A DNA stretch of 64,000 nt from G958295645 sp965242735. Lineage in GTDB: Bacteria > Gemmatimonadota > Gemmatimonadetes > Longimicrobiales > Gaopeijiaceae. Location: NCBI GenBank assembly GCA_965242735.1, contig OZ251497.1, positions 1,798,001-1,862,000 of the forward strand. Reading direction: 5' to 3'. Each line of letters opens with the position of its first letter. Position 1 is the stretch's first letter. Both the position numbers and the translations under genes were made by a program. Positions 51,458 to 60,894 of this stretch are shown here, piece by piece. The notes under the pieces were generated by a model. It saw only the letters and a program-made list of their open reading frames with translations. It did no database searches and was not told the DNA's origin.

Positions 51458-54400
51458 CTAGCGGAAAGCGATTCTTCCGAGCAGTCCGACGCGACGTTGG
51501 GCGGGCTGGGCGCCGTCGGATGCCTGCTCGCCGAAGAGGTCGACCATCAGCTGCAGGCCGCGCGGGGCGCCTTCGCGTTGGTCCTCGCCGGGCGCGCCCA
51601 ACGCCGTCCATCGCGTGCCGGCGTTGAGGCGGTAGCCGGCGGCGCCCTCGCGGCTCCAGCGGCCGAACGGCACGATCTGGGCGCCGCCCGGAAGCACGAC
51701 CCCCCAGCCCAGCTCCATCGCCAGCCGGTCCGGCTCCCAGCCGGACGCGCTGGCCGAAGGCGCGACGGCGTCGCGGCCCCACTGCCGACCGCCCAGCCCG
51801 GCCTGCGCCTGCCACAGCGCCTGCGTCCCGCTGGCCGCTTCGCCCCACGACGGCTCGAGCGAGAACGACAGCCCGCCCTCCTCGCCGCCGGGCTGCAGCC
51901 GAACGGCGAAGCTCGCGCCCCACTCGCGGAACTGGTCCTTCTGGTGCGCCAGCAGCGTGCGGCCGCGCGCGTCGATGCTCAAGCCGCTGCTCATGTGCGC
52001 GAACCCGAACTCGGCGCCCGCCTCGGCGCCCAGGCCCGTCTCGGCGTCGCCGCGGTCGTAGCGCGCGCCGAGCTCGAAGCGCGCGCGCACGGCCATGCCG
52101 TCGCCCACCGCCCACCGGCCGGCCAGCTCGGGCGCCACGCGCGCGCGGTGCGCCACGGCCGTCACGCCCGCCAGTCCGGCGCCGTCTTGCGACGTGATGC
52201 GCACGGTGAACGCGTCGGCCTTCAGCGCCAGCGCGCCGACCAGCTCCTGGCGGCCGCCGAGCGCGAGCATGCGCATCGTCAGGTCGGTGCTGAAGCGCCC
52301 GCCCGCCGTCTCGGCCAGGTCGGCGCTGCCGCGGCCCGCGCCCACGAGTCCCCACAGCCCGAGCCCGTCGCGCGGCGACCAGTGCGCGTACGGGTACAGG
52401 TTCGTCAGGCGTGCGTCGACGGTGCCGCCGCCGTTGATCTCGCTCTCGAAGTCGGACGCCAGCGTGTTGCGCGACGCGGCCAGCCCGACCAGCAGGCCGG
52501 AGCCGAACCCGTAGTCGAGCCCGGCGTAGACCGAGCGCGTGCGGCCCTCGAGCGTCAGGCCGTCGTCGGGCGAGCTCTCGAACGCGCCCGCGTTCGCTTG
52601 GCCCCACACGGTCCAGCCGGTGCCGAGTGCCGACTGCGGCGCGCCCGAGTCTCTCGCGCCCGAGTCGGCGCCATCGCTGCCGCCGAACGACAGCCGGAAC
52701 GAACTCTGCGACCGCAGATCGCTGCTCGACAACGGATTGAACGCCAGCCCGCCGCGCTGCTCGGTGCCGCCCGGACCCGGCGGTGCCTGCTGGCCGTTGT
52801 ACGCGCTCCCGCCGCCCAATCCGCTCGCCAGGCCGCCGGGCACGCCGCCGCCGAATCCGCTCGCCGAGCGGCCTTGCGCACCCCCGCCGCCACGGCCGTC
52901 GCCGAACAGCAATGAGACGGCGTCCAGCGACACGCCGCCGCCCGAGCCGCCTGGGCCGGCCATCGCCGCCGGACCGCTGAGCTGCACGCCCAGCAGGTCC
53001 GACGCGCCGCGCGCCAGCTGCGCCCAGCCGCACGACGACCCGCCGCCGAACGCGCCGCAGCCCACGGAGCGGCTGCCCAGCTGCACGTGCGAACGGCCCA
53101 GCACGCTCGACGACTCGATCCCCAGACGCCCGCCGATCGCGTCGACCGCCTCCGCGCCCACCGAACGCCCGAACGCCGTCAGCGCCGCCTCGAGCGCCCG
53201 CGCGCGCTCCGAACGCGACGCCTCGACCGTCACAGACACCGTCTGCGTCCCCTCGAGGCCGTCCGGGTCGCGCGCCGTCACCGTCACCGTCGCCGCGCCG
53301 ATGGCCCGAGGCGCGATCGACAGCCGGCCGGCCGCGACCGACACGGCCGCCACGCTCGGCGCCGACGACACCGCCGCGTAGCTCAACGCGTCGCCGTCCG
53401 GATCGCGGAAGTACTGGCCCAAGTCCTCCTCGGCCGGCGCGCCGTAGGCCTCGAGCACCTTCGGCGCCATCGCGCCCACGGCCTCCGGGCCCTCGTTGAC
53501 GTCCAGTAGCGACACGACGCCGCGCGCCTCGCCCGACAAGCCGCCCGCGTCCGTCGCGCGCAGCACCAGCTCGTACGACCGCGGTCCGGACTCGTAGTCC
53601 TCGCCCGAGCCCACGTAGCGCACCGCGCCGCTCGAAGCGTCCACCTCGAACCGGCCCCCGCCGCCCGACAAGCTGTACGTCAATTCGTCGTCGGCGTCCT
53701 CGTCCGACGCCTCGACGCGGCCCAGCTCGACCGGACCCGCCTGGTTCTCGGCCAGCTCGAACGCGTACGCCGAATCGGCGAACGCCGGCGCCTCGTTCAC
53801 GTTCAGCAACGTCACCTCGGCCGGCACGCGGCCCTGCAAGCCCTCGCCGTCGGTCGCCACGACCTCGAACTGCCACGACGTCGGGCCCGCCTCGTAGTCC
53901 TCGCCGTCGCCGACGTAGCGCACCGCGCCGCTCGAAGCGTCCACCTCGAACAACGCCGCGCCCTCGCCCGACAAGCTGTACGCCAGCGTCGTGTCCGCCC
54001 GGTCCGGGTCGCTCGCCCGGACGACGCCCAGCGCCAAAGGACCCGCAACGTTCTCGTCGAACTCCCATTCATAGCGCTCGACCTCGAACGCCGGCGCCTC
54101 GTTGACATCCAGCAACGACACGGACACCGACGCCTCGGCCGTCAGCCCGCCGCCGTCCGTCGCCCGCACGACCAGCGTCCACGACTTCGGGCCCTCGGCG
54201 TCGAAGTCCTCGCCCTCGCCCACGTAGCGCACCGCGCCGCTCGAGGCGTCCACCTCGAACAGCTCCGCGCCGCCGTCCGCCAAGCTGTACGCCAACCGGT
54301 CGCTGGCGTCCGGATCGATCGCCTGGACCGTCCCCACCACCACCGGACCCGCCATGTTCTCCGCCAGATCGAACGCATACGCCGAGTCCACGAAGGTCGG

Positions 54401-57400
54401 CGCCTCGTTGACGTCCAGCAACGACACCGACACGACCGCCACGGCACTCAATCCCGCCCTGTCCGTCGCCGCCACCTCCAGCTCCCACGACTTCGGTCCC
54501 GAACCGTTGAAGTCCTCGCCGTCGCCGACGTAGCGCACCTCGCCGCTCGCGGCGTCCACCTCGAACAACTGCGCGTCGCCCGACGCCAGACCGTAGGACA
54601 GAACGTCGCCTTCGTCCGGGTCCGTCGCCTCGACGCGGCCCAGCTCGACCGGACCGGCCACGTTCTCCGGCAGCTCGAACGCGTACGCCGAGTCCGCGAA
54701 CGCCGGCGCCTCGTTCTCGTCCAACACGTGCACGATCACCAACGCCTCGCCCTCGCGACCGTCCTCCGCAGCCGCCAAGACCTTCATCACCCGCTTCGGC
54801 TCCGAATCCGCGTCCAGCCCGCCGCCCACGTACCGAAGCTCGCCGCCGCGCTCGCTCACCTCGAAGCCCTCCGAGCCGTCGCCCAGCGAATAGCTCACGG
54901 CACCGTCGTACGGGTCCGTCGCCCGCACCTCGCCCAGCTCGACCGGTCCGGCCACGTTCTCCGCCAGCTCGAACACGTACTCTCTACGCTCGAACCTCGG
55001 ATCGTCCGCGCCCGTGCCCCCGTCCACCGCGTGGCCCGACACGTTCGTCAGCGCATGGCTCCCCAAGCCCAGCTCCGCATTCTCCGAACCGCCCGAAAGC
55101 CCGATCGCGCCGCCCGCAAGCTCCAACGCGTTCGCCGGCACGCTGAACCCGTCGCGGTCCGCGTCCGACGGCACCACCCGGTACCGGAACTCCAACGCGT
55201 CCGTCCCGCTGCCCGACACGTACGCCGCCCGGCGGCGCGCATTGCCGATCACCAGCGCCAGACGCGGCGCGCCCGTCACCACGACCGCCCGGCTGAACGA
55301 CACCCGCAGCACGATCCGGCCCCCCGACCCGTAGCCCGTCGGGCCCGTCGGCGTGCTCGTCACCTCGACGCGCGTCACCACCGGCGCCACCTCGACGCTG
55401 CCGTCCACCTGGTGGTTCGAATCGTTCGTCAGCACATGGCTCCCCAAGCCCAGCGCCGCCTCGCGCACGCCGTCCGCCGCGTTCTTGATCGTCCCGCCGT
55501 TCAGCGCCAGCGCGCCCAAGCTCACCGAGATCCCGGCCGTCGTCTCGTCCACGCCGCCCGGTCCGGCGCCGCCCGAGCCCGCGCCCTGAACCCAGTAGTG
55601 AAACGCCAGCACCGTCGTGCCCGAACCGCTCGCGTACCTCGCCTGCCGCAAGATGCCGGTTATTTCGACATCCAACTGTGGCGAACCCGTCACCGCCACC
55701 GCACGGTCGAACGTCACTTCCACAGCGATCCGCTCGCCCAGACTGTACGTGTCCCCGCTCGCCGGACTGCTCGTGATCGCCACCCCGGCCACCGACGCAG
55801 GCGCGATCGTGCCGTCCACCTTGTGGCCCGCCTGCGCCGACAACGCATGCGTCCCCAGCCCCAGTGCCGCCGCCAGCGTGCTGGACCGCCCGTCGTTGAT
55901 CGCCCCGCTATTCAGCGCCAGCGCGCCAGCAGCCACCTCGATCCCGTCTGCGTCCGCGTCCGCAGCCACGACCACGTACCGGAACTTCAGCACCTTCGTG
56001 CCCGTACCGCTGGCGTACTCCGCCTGCCGCGTGTTCTCGCCGATCCCCAGCGCCAGCTGCGGCGTGCCACCCGTCGTCACCACGTCCACCAAACGGTTGA
56101 ACGTCACGTCCACCTCGATCGCCTCGTCCCGCCCGTACGTGCCGACCGCCGGCGGTACGCTCGAAACCGACACGCCGCCCACCACCGGCGCCACGTAGCT
56201 GCCCGCCACCTTGTGGCCTGCGAAGTCCGTGTAGCGTTCTTGGATGTGAGATCCAAGCCCCGCATTCGTGTTGGTGCCCGCCACCTTGATGTTCCCACGT
56301 AGCGGTCGGCTCCACCAAATTCGGAGCCCGTCCGCGTCCGTGTCCGATGACTGTACTTCGTACTTAAACACCAGACTCCCCGTGCCCGTGCCGCTCACGT
56401 ATTCCGCTAGCCGATCCGACGAGCCGATTCTAAGCGAAAACGTCGGCGTGCCATTCACATCCACCGGTGCAGAAAACTTCACCGTGACCTCGATCGTGTC
56501 GTTAAGCTCGTAGGTGTCGCCCACCACTGGCGAATTCAGCACCACATCCGTCACCCCCACGCCCATCCCCCCGTTGAATTTGTGACGACGATCGTTCAAG
56601 ATCGCATGGATACCGAGATCTAGATTTGCTGATATTGGAATTATAGAATGAGCGTTAAGTGAAATAGTCCCTCCATCGCTGAGTGCGTTCCTCGGGATAC
56701 TCACGCCGTCGATATCAATGTCTGACGTCTGCACAATGTAATAGAAACCTAAATTCCCCAGACCCCAATAGTCAAGGCGCGCTCTCCGCGTCGTCGTTCC
56801 GATATGTAGAGCTAGATACGTACTATCAAAATCCGCTACGACATTTCTGTCCCAGCTCACATCGATTGTAATACGGTCGCCTGCCGTGTAGGTCGAATCG
56901 GAGCCAGAACTAGACGTTATTTCAACGCCGATCACCGACGGTGCCGTCAAAAGGCCCCCGTCGACTTTGTGGGACGCAGCGTCGCTGATCGCATGACTAC
57001 CCAATCCCAGCACCGCGTCCACCGTCCCGTCCGCCGATTTCAGCATCCTCGTACCCGTCGTCGTCAGCGCGTTCGCCGCGATGCTTACGCCGTCGTTGTC
57101 TGACGACGACGACTTCACCCACCATCGAAAATCGATGTATCCATCGCTGAGACGACTCGTGCGCCAGTTCGGCCAAGCCTCCACCGTATCCATCCCGATC
57201 TGCAATGCTAACGTAATGTTGCCCGTACCATAGAGACTGATCGCAGTATCGTACGTCACCCGAATCTCGATGCTTTGTGCGGCTTCATATATGCTGTCGT
57301 TCCCGGCATCCGAGGTGATCTCGACATTGCTAACGGTCGGCGCTGGGGTTTGGAGAGCAACCGTCGCGAGTGGCGACGCCATCCAGACGACGGCCAAGGC

Positions 57401-57481
57401 CGCGAGGAAGCAACCCGGCGTCGTGCGTGCCTTCGAAAGAAAGGGGGAGCATTCGTCAAGTGACATCAGACGTTCGATCAT
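51458..57481 (-). CDS. giant surface protein: Ig-like repeats, cadherin repeats and C-terminal autotransporter-like beta-barrel
   Basis: About 2007 aa. The signal peptide is GCFLAALAVVWMASPLATVA. Six repeats of about 115 aa follow (each starting like VAGVAITSSPASGDTYSLGE, and containing LGLGSHALT). Five cadherin domains come next (NEAPAFADSAYAFELPENVA, ending VSLLDVNEAP), then a dystroglycan-type cadherin-like domain (QYFRDPDGDALSY). The last about 450 residues form a Gly/Ser-rich linker and a barrel-like domain ending LLGRIAFR. It is probably a calcium-dependent adhesin displayed through the outer membrane. The start is set by the conserved context shared with 50422. The 5' 1.3 kb is lower in GC than the remainder. 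Confidence 0.88.
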   Translation of the reverse strand: MIERLMSLDECSPFLSKARTTPGCFLAALAVVWMASPLATVALQTPAPTVSNVEITSDAGNDSIYEAAQSIEIRVTYDTAISLYGTGNITLALQIGMDTVEAWPNWRTSRLSDGYIDFRWWVKSSSSDNDGVSIAANALTTTGTRMLKSADGTVDAVLGLGSHAISDAASHKVDGGLLTAPSVIGVEITSSSGSDSTYTAGDRITIDVSWDRNVVADFDSTYLALHIGTTTRRARLDYWGLGNLGFYYIVQTSDIDIDGVSIPRNALSDGGTISLNAHSIIPISANLDLGIHAILNDRRHKFNGGMGVGVTDVVLNSPVVGDTYELNDTIEVTVKFSAPVDVNGTPTFSLRIGSSDRLAEYVSGTGTGSLVFKYEVQSSDTDADGLRIWWSRPLRGNIKVAGTNTNAGLGSHIQERYTDFAGHKVAGSYVAPVVGGVSVSSVPPAVGTYGRDEAIEVDVTFNRLVDVVTTGGTPQLALGIGENTRQAEYASGTGTKVLKFRYVVVAADADADGIEVAAGALALNSGAINDGRSSTLAAALGLGTHALSAQAGHKVDGTIAPASVAGVAITSSPASGDTYSLGERIAVEVTFDRAVAVTGSPQLDVEITGILRQARYASGSGTTVLAFHYWVQGAGSGGAGPGGVDETTAGISVSLGALALNGGTIKNAADGVREAALGLGSHVLTNDSNHQVDGSVEVAPVVTRVEVTSTPTGPTGYGSGGRIVLRVSFSRAVVVTGAPRLALVIGNARRRAAYVSGSGTDALEFRYRVVPSDADRDGFSVPANALELAGGAIGLSGGSENAELGLGSHALTNVSGHAVDGGTGADDPRFERREYVFELAENVAGPVELGEVRATDPYDGAVSYSLGDGSEGFEVSERGGELRYVGGGLDADSEPKRVMKVLAAAEDGREGEALVIVHVLDENEAPAFADSAYAFELPENVAGPVELGRVEATDPDEGDVLSYGLASGDAQLFEVDAASGEVRYVGDGEDFNGSGPKSWELEVAATDRAGLSAVAVVSVSLLDVNEAPTFVDSAYAFDLAENMAGPVVVGTVQAIDPDASDRLAYSLADGGAELFEVDASSGAVRYVGEGEDFDAEGPKSWTLVVRATDGGGLTAEASVSVSLLDVNEAPAFEVERYEWEFDENVAGPLALGVVRASDPDRADTTLAYSLSGEGAALFEVDASSGAVRYVGDGEDYEAGPTSWQFEVVATDGEGLQGRVPAEVTLLNVNEAPAFADSAYAFELAENQAGPVELGRVEASDEDADDELTYSLSGGGGRFEVDASSGAVRYVGSGEDYESGPRSYELVLRATDAGGLSGEARGVVSLLDVNEGPEAVGAMAPKVLEAYGAPAEEDLGQYFRDPDGDALSYAAVSSAPSVAAVSVAAGRLSIAPRAIGAATVTVTARDPDGLEGTQTVSVTVEASRSERARALEAALTAFGRSVGAEAVDAIGGRLGIESSSVLGRSHVQLGSRSVGCGAFGGGSSCGWAQLARGASDLLGVQLSGPAAMAGPGGSGGGVSLDAVSLLFGDGRGGGGAQGRSASGFGGGVPGGLASGLGGGSAYNGQQAPPGPGGTEQRGGLAFNPLSSSDLRSQSSFRLSFGGSDGADSGARDSGAPQSALGTGWTVWGQANAGAFESSPDDGLTLEGRTRSVYAGLDYGFGSGLLVGLAASRNTLASDFESEINGGGTVDARLTNLYPYAHWSPRDGLGLWGLVGAGRGSADLAETAGGRFSTDLTMRMLALGGRQELVGALALKADAFTVRITSQDGAGLAGVTAVAHRARVAPELAGRWAVGDGMAVRARFELGARYDRGDAETGLGAEAGAEFGFAHMSSGLSIDARGRTLLAHQKDQFREWGASFAVRLQPGGEEGGLSFSLEPSWGEAASGTQALWQAQAGLGGRQWGRDAVAPSASASGWEPDRLAMELGWGVVLPGGAQIVPFGRWSREGAAGYRLNAGTRWTALGAPGEDQREGAPRGLQLMVDLFGEQASDGAQPAQRRVGLLGRIAFR

Positions 57482-57685
57482 GTGGAGGTGGATTAGATTT
57501 AGAGTAGAGTAGAGTAGGAGGAATTGATCGGGCATCCGGCCAGATGGAATCTTCCCGACATTGTCAACGTATCATGTCAGTCGATTGCCTACAACGTCAA
57601 ATGGCGGCCAATATTCGACGTTTTCCGCAATTGTCGGTGTTCAAGGCGCGCACGTGCTGGATATTCAAGGCAAAATGCCCGCCCC
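57482..57685. promoter_or_regulatory. AT-rich upstream region of the surface protein gene
   Basis: About 200 bp, more AT-rich than its surroundings, between phoD and the cadherin-protein gene. It contains a short pentanucleotide-like run (AGAGTAGAGTAGAGTAG, about 57501-57518) and TTGAC boxes on the minus strand (near 57597). It is likely the promoter region, but no unambiguous -35/-10 pair can be assigned. Confidence 0.4.
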
Positions 57686-59422
57686 CTACCACGCCGCCAG
57701 CCCCAGCCTGGCGTCCAGGCGGACCTTGCCGTCCCGGCCGTCTTCCTCGACCACCGGATCGCCGCGCTTGTCGTGCACGCGGACGCGGAGCTCGGCCGCC
57801 TCGCGGTCCACGGTCACGTGCGAGAAGTTGTCCTCCTGGGAGAAGTTCCAGGCCCGGTAGTCCATCGCGACCTCGCGGTCCCGGGAGTCCAGGAAGCGGA
57901 ACGTGTCTTCCTGGCCCTCGGCGCGGGAGTCGTGCACGAAGTCGGAAGGCTCTCCGTCGGCGAACGGGAACGGCCAGTAGAACGCCGACGACGTGACCGA
58001 GAACGCCTTGACGCGCTCGGCCTCCGGCGTGCCCCGCAGGAAGAGCTCCGCCACGTTGCAGCAGTGGACGTCGCCCGACAGGAACACGACGTTCTGGACG
58101 CCGGCGTCCACGATCCGGCGCAGGACCGCGGCGCGCGTGGCGGGAAACGCGGGCCAGCCGTCGCTGCGCTCCAGCGCCTCCGGGTCGGTCCCGGCCAGGG
58201 CCGTGCGCGCCGAGACGGGGCTGGGCGCGAACACGCCCGACGTCACCACGAACTTGGGCGCGTTGCCGCGTTCGGCCTGCTGCTCGGCCAGCCAGTCGAG
58301 CAGCAGTTGCAGTTGGCCGGGAGGCGAGCCGGGCAACGTCGGGCGGCCGAGCAGGCTGTTGCGCGACAGGTCGCCCTTGGGGCCTTCGATGAACCGCTGC
58401 GTGCGCGTGTCGAGCACGAAGAACGGCAGGCCGCCGCAGTCGAAGCGGTAGTAGAGCCGCCGGCCCCACGTCCGAGGCCCGTGGCTCCACTGGTAGCTCA
58501 GGTAGGCGTCCACGGCGATCGTGAAGAGCTGGCGCTTGGCCGACCGGTGGAGACGGTCCTGCGACCAGTTGTCCTCGATCTCGTGGTCGTCGAGGATCAT
58601 GTACGTCGGCAACCGCTGCATGAGACGGCGAATCCGGGGCGACCCGAACGCCGTCAGGTACCGGTCGCGGAACTCGCGGTACGTGTCGGCCCGACCTACG
58701 GGAAGCAACGTGCTGAACATGTCGGCATAGATCTGGTCGCCCACCATCAGCACGAAGCGCGGGCGGTCGGCGCGCGCGGCCGTGTCGGCGGCGTCGCCGG
58801 CGTCCGGGCTGGCCCCGTCCGCGCTGGCCGCCCTCCCTTCCGCCAAGCGGGCCATCGGCGCGAAGATGCGGTCCGAGTGGCGCACCTTCCACAGCAGGCC
58901 CGGATAGCGGCAGGAGCCCAGCAGGAAGCTGACCCGGCCGCCGCCGCGGCCTTCCGCCGGGAACGTGCGCACCACCGCGCTGGCCTTGGCGGGGTCCAGG
59001 CGGCGCAGGTCGCCGCGCCACGCGCTCGAGTGCGTAAGCCGCCGCAGCAGCGCACCGCTCTCGAACTCGTCGTCGTCGTCCAGCGCGTCGTCGAGAACGA
59101 GGCACCCGACCCGGACCTCGTACTCCGAGTCCGGCTCGAGCACGAACAGCGCGTCGTCCTCCGGCAGCCGGATGTCGTCCGCGCCCAGGTTGATGCTGCC
59201 GCTGCGGTCGAACTCGCGGCGCAGCCGGAAGTAGCCGGTCGGCATCGGGTCGAGCGCGGCGCCGTCCTTCGACAGCACGCCGATCACCGCCATCGTGCGG
59301 CGGGCGGCGTCCGGGTGGTCCCCGCCGTCGGTCGCCGGGTCGGCCCGCACCCAGATGCGGCTGGTCGTGGCCGTCGTGTGCCCGACGATGGGGCCCAGTC
59401 CGGGGAGGCGCAGTGCGGACAT
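57686..59422 (-). CDS. phoD: alkaline phosphatase D (PhoD)-family phosphatase
   Basis: A 578-aa calcium/iron-dependent phosphomonoesterase or phosphodiesterase of the PhoD family. N-terminal Fn3-like domain (GPIVGHTTATTSRIWVRADP), then the metal-site motifs FLLGSCRYPG, LMVGDQIYADM, MILDDHEIEDNW and FLSGDVHCC. No signal peptide or Tat motif is visible, unusual for a family normally exported. The ATG lies three bases after the stop of a protease C-terminal remnant. Fragments of phoD recur at 50728-50806 and 60810-60890. Confidence 0.9.
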   Translation of the reverse strand: MSALRLPGLGPIVGHTTATTSRIWVRADPATDGGDHPDAARRTMAVIGVLSKDGAALDPMPTGYFRLRREFDRSGSINLGADDIRLPEDDALFVLEPDSEYEVRVGCLVLDDALDDDDEFESGALLRRLTHSSAWRGDLRRLDPAKASAVVRTFPAEGRGGGRVSFLLGSCRYPGLLWKVRHSDRIFAPMARLAEGRAASADGASPDAGDAADTAARADRPRFVLMVGDQIYADMFSTLLPVGRADTYREFRDRYLTAFGSPRIRRLMQRLPTYMILDDHEIEDNWSQDRLHRSAKRQLFTIAVDAYLSYQWSHGPRTWGRRLYYRFDCGGLPFFVLDTRTQRFIEGPKGDLSRNSLLGRPTLPGSPPGQLQLLLDWLAEQQAERGNAPKFVVTSGVFAPSPVSARTALAGTDPEALERSDGWPAFPATRAAVLRRIVDAGVQNVVFLSGDVHCCNVAELFLRGTPEAERVKAFSVTSSAFYWPFPFADGEPSDFVHDSRAEGQEDTFRFLDSRDREVAMDYRAWNFSQEDNFSHVTVDREAAELRVRVHDKRGDPVVEEDGRDGKVRLDARLGLAAW

Positions 59423-59425
59423 GGG

Positions 59426-59479
59426 CTACCGGCGCCAGGCGTCCGGCGCGGGGACGCCGCGGCTCACCTGGACGTCAAG
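59426..59479 (-). pseudogene. C-terminal remnant of a surface metalloprotease
   Basis: Encodes LDVQVSRGVPAPDAWRR followed by TAG, nearly identical to the end of the LRR-metalloprotease (stop at 60895). Nothing protease-like remains further upstream. The phoD ATG follows directly. Confidence 0.8.
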
Positions 59480-59554
59480 GGGGCGGGCCCGGGGACGCCA
59501 GCGGCGCCGCCCGAACCGACGAGTCGGCGCGGCCCCCAAAGAGCGGGACGACCG

Positions 59555-59926
59555 TCACGGCGAGCCGCATTGAGAAGCGACCCATGCCCCGACGATTGCC
59601 GTGACGACTGTTACCACCATCCCGACTACCGTGAGCTTTTCTTGCTTCTTGGCTTGTTCCTCTCGCTTCTTGGCCAACGCCTTTTGCTTCTTCACCAAGA
59701 ATGCGGACCCTGTGCCAACGGCCAGCACGGCCAAGCAGACAATTACCCAGGCCACGATATTGGCGGAGGAAGCGTTCACGGCAAGCTCCTTTGTCGATCT
59801 GTTGTTGACGGTGTGGACCAACTGGTCCAGGACGGTCGAACCGTAGCCACCTGCGAATTCGTCCGAAACGTCAGAAACGGGGTGCTTTACGCCGAATCCG
59901 GGGCCGCCTCGCCGCCGACCCGGCAT
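59555..59926 (-). CDS. small membrane protein with two helices
   Basis: A 123-aa protein. Two membrane helices (IVAWVIVCLAVLAVGTGSAFL and LTVVGMVVTVVTAIVGAWVA) are joined by a Lys/Gln-rich helix (KKQKALAKKREEQAKKQEK). Lower GC than neighbours. The ATG lies about 20 bp after the end of the split regulator, so it may be in the same transcript. The start could be further downstream near the first helix. No family recognised; the layout is similar to the small membrane genes at 49.4-50.1 kb. Confidence 0.6.
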   Translation of the reverse strand: MPGRRRGGPGFGVKHPVSDVSDEFAGGYGSTVLDQLVHTVNNRSTKELAVNASSANIVAWVIVCLAVLAVGTGSAFLVKKQKALAKKREEQAKKQEKLTVVGMVVTVVTAIVGAWVASQCGSP

Positions 59927-59945
59927 CCCCCGCCTTGAACGCCGC

Positions 59946-60245
59946 TCACGGGCCAGTCCCCCGCTCCGCGCCCCCGTCCGACCGCTCCGCCACCCATGCC
60001 GCGAAGGCGGCGTTCACGCGCTCGGGCTCCCGCGCCGCGACCGCCAGCGTGCATCCCAGCTTGCGACACGCCAGCCGCTCGAGCATCCGGCGCGTGTACC
60101 GGCCCTCCGAGCAAATCCCGCGCCACGACTTGGCGCCGCGCTGGGGCACCGCCCAGAGCAGAACCACCCAGCCCAGGAACTCCTTGACCCCGCAGCGCAG
60201 AGGAACGTCGGCCCGCCAATAGCGGCGCAGCGTGTCGGGCTCCAC
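59946..60245 (-). CDS. C-terminal HTH part of homopolymer-split AraC-like regulator
   Basis: Open frame that continues the N-terminal part at 60274-60753 in a different frame. VKGLACQVSVEPDTLRRYWR and the later TRRMLERLACRKLGCTLA look like the two helix-turn-helix units of an AraC-type DNA-binding domain, about 105 residues. With the present 20-C tract, translation from 60753 stops before this domain. Loss of one C, or gain of two, would join the parts through a Pro run and HNVKGL. An internal ATG at 60245 could also allow separate expression. Confidence 0.7.
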   Translation of the reverse strand: MEPDTLRRYWRADVPLRCGVKEFLGWVVLLWAVPQRGAKSWRGICSEGRYTRRMLERLACRKLGCTLAVAAREPERVNAAFAAWVAERSDGGAERGTGP

Positions 60246-60297
60246 GCTGACTTGACACGCGAGCCCTTTTACATTATGGGGGGGGGGGGGGGGGGGG
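60204..60297. repeat. homopolymer cassette, copy 2 (20 G on plus strand)
   Basis: G residues at 60278-60297, preceded by about 70 bp closely matching 26266-26332. It lies between the two halves of the regulator, and its length sets the reading frame. Tracts this long are highly prone to slippage, so the true length may vary between cells. Confidence 0.85.
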
Positions 60298-60753
60298 AAG
60301 ATTCTGCCGGCCGAGTCCGCACGCGATCCGCAACGCCTTGTCCACCTGCGGCCTCAGCTCGGCGCAGGCCAGGATCCGATGGGCCAGCATCTGAAGCGGG
60401 CCGCTCCGCCAGCCGGCTCGCCGAAGCGCGGACGGCAGGCGGTCCGCGGCTTCCTCCGCCCAAACGGCCTGGAACGACGACGAGTCCAGCTCGCGCAACA
60501 GCTGCAACCGGCGCAGGGACAGCGGCGTCACGACCACGCAGGACGGCCCGCCGACCGACGCCCCGAAGACCGAACGCAGCCGGGCCGAGTCCGCGGCCGC
60601 GTAGTCCGGCGTGCAGTAGACGCCGACCTCCGCGACCGACCGAGGGGCCGCCGCGAACTCGTCCCACGCCTCCGTCCAGACGATCTCGTCTCCGGGCAGG
60701 ATCGGGCGCAACCGCTCCCGCAGCCGCCGGCACTTGCTGTACACGACTATCAT
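60274..60753 (-). CDS. N-terminal part of homopolymer-split regulator
   Basis: A 159-aa frame ending in seven prolines and TAA. The sequence (MIVVYSKCRRLRERLRPILP, VAEVGVYCTPDYAAADSARL, SCVVVTPLSLRRLQLLRELD) has the alternating pattern of a divergent receiver-like alpha/beta domain. A helical hinge follows (LRPQVDKALRIACGLGRQNL), as in AraC-like regulators whose HTH begins after a Pro-rich linker. The present frame lacks the DNA-binding part. The first 13 codons and the upstream region recur at 42160-42245. Confidence 0.75.
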   Translation of the reverse strand: MIVVYSKCRRLRERLRPILPGDEIVWTEAWDEFAAAPRSVAEVGVYCTPDYAAADSARLRSVFGASVGGPSCVVVTPLSLRRLQLLRELDSSSFQAVWAEEAADRLPSALRRAGWRSGPLQMLAHRILACAELRPQVDKALRIACGLGRQNLPPPPPPP

Positions 60754-60809
60754 GCTGGAGGACAGAATGGGGCGGCGGTGGCCCGCGGGTCAAGCGGCGG
60801 GTAGTGGCA

Positions 60810-60890
60810 CGAGCCCAGCAGGAAGCGGGCCCGGCCTCCGTCTCGTCCCTTGGCAGGGAACGCGCGCACGACGGCACCGGCGGAAGCAAA
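60810..60890 (-). pseudogene. phoD fragment after the LRR-protease stop
   Basis: Encodes AVVRAFPAKGRDGGRARFLL and GSCHYP, matching AVVRTFPAEGRGGGRVSFLL and GSCRYP of phoD (about 58890-58975). It lies directly downstream of the LRR-metalloprotease, where phoD follows the protease remnant at 59.4 kb. Confidence 0.8.
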
Positions 60891-60894
60891 TGAG

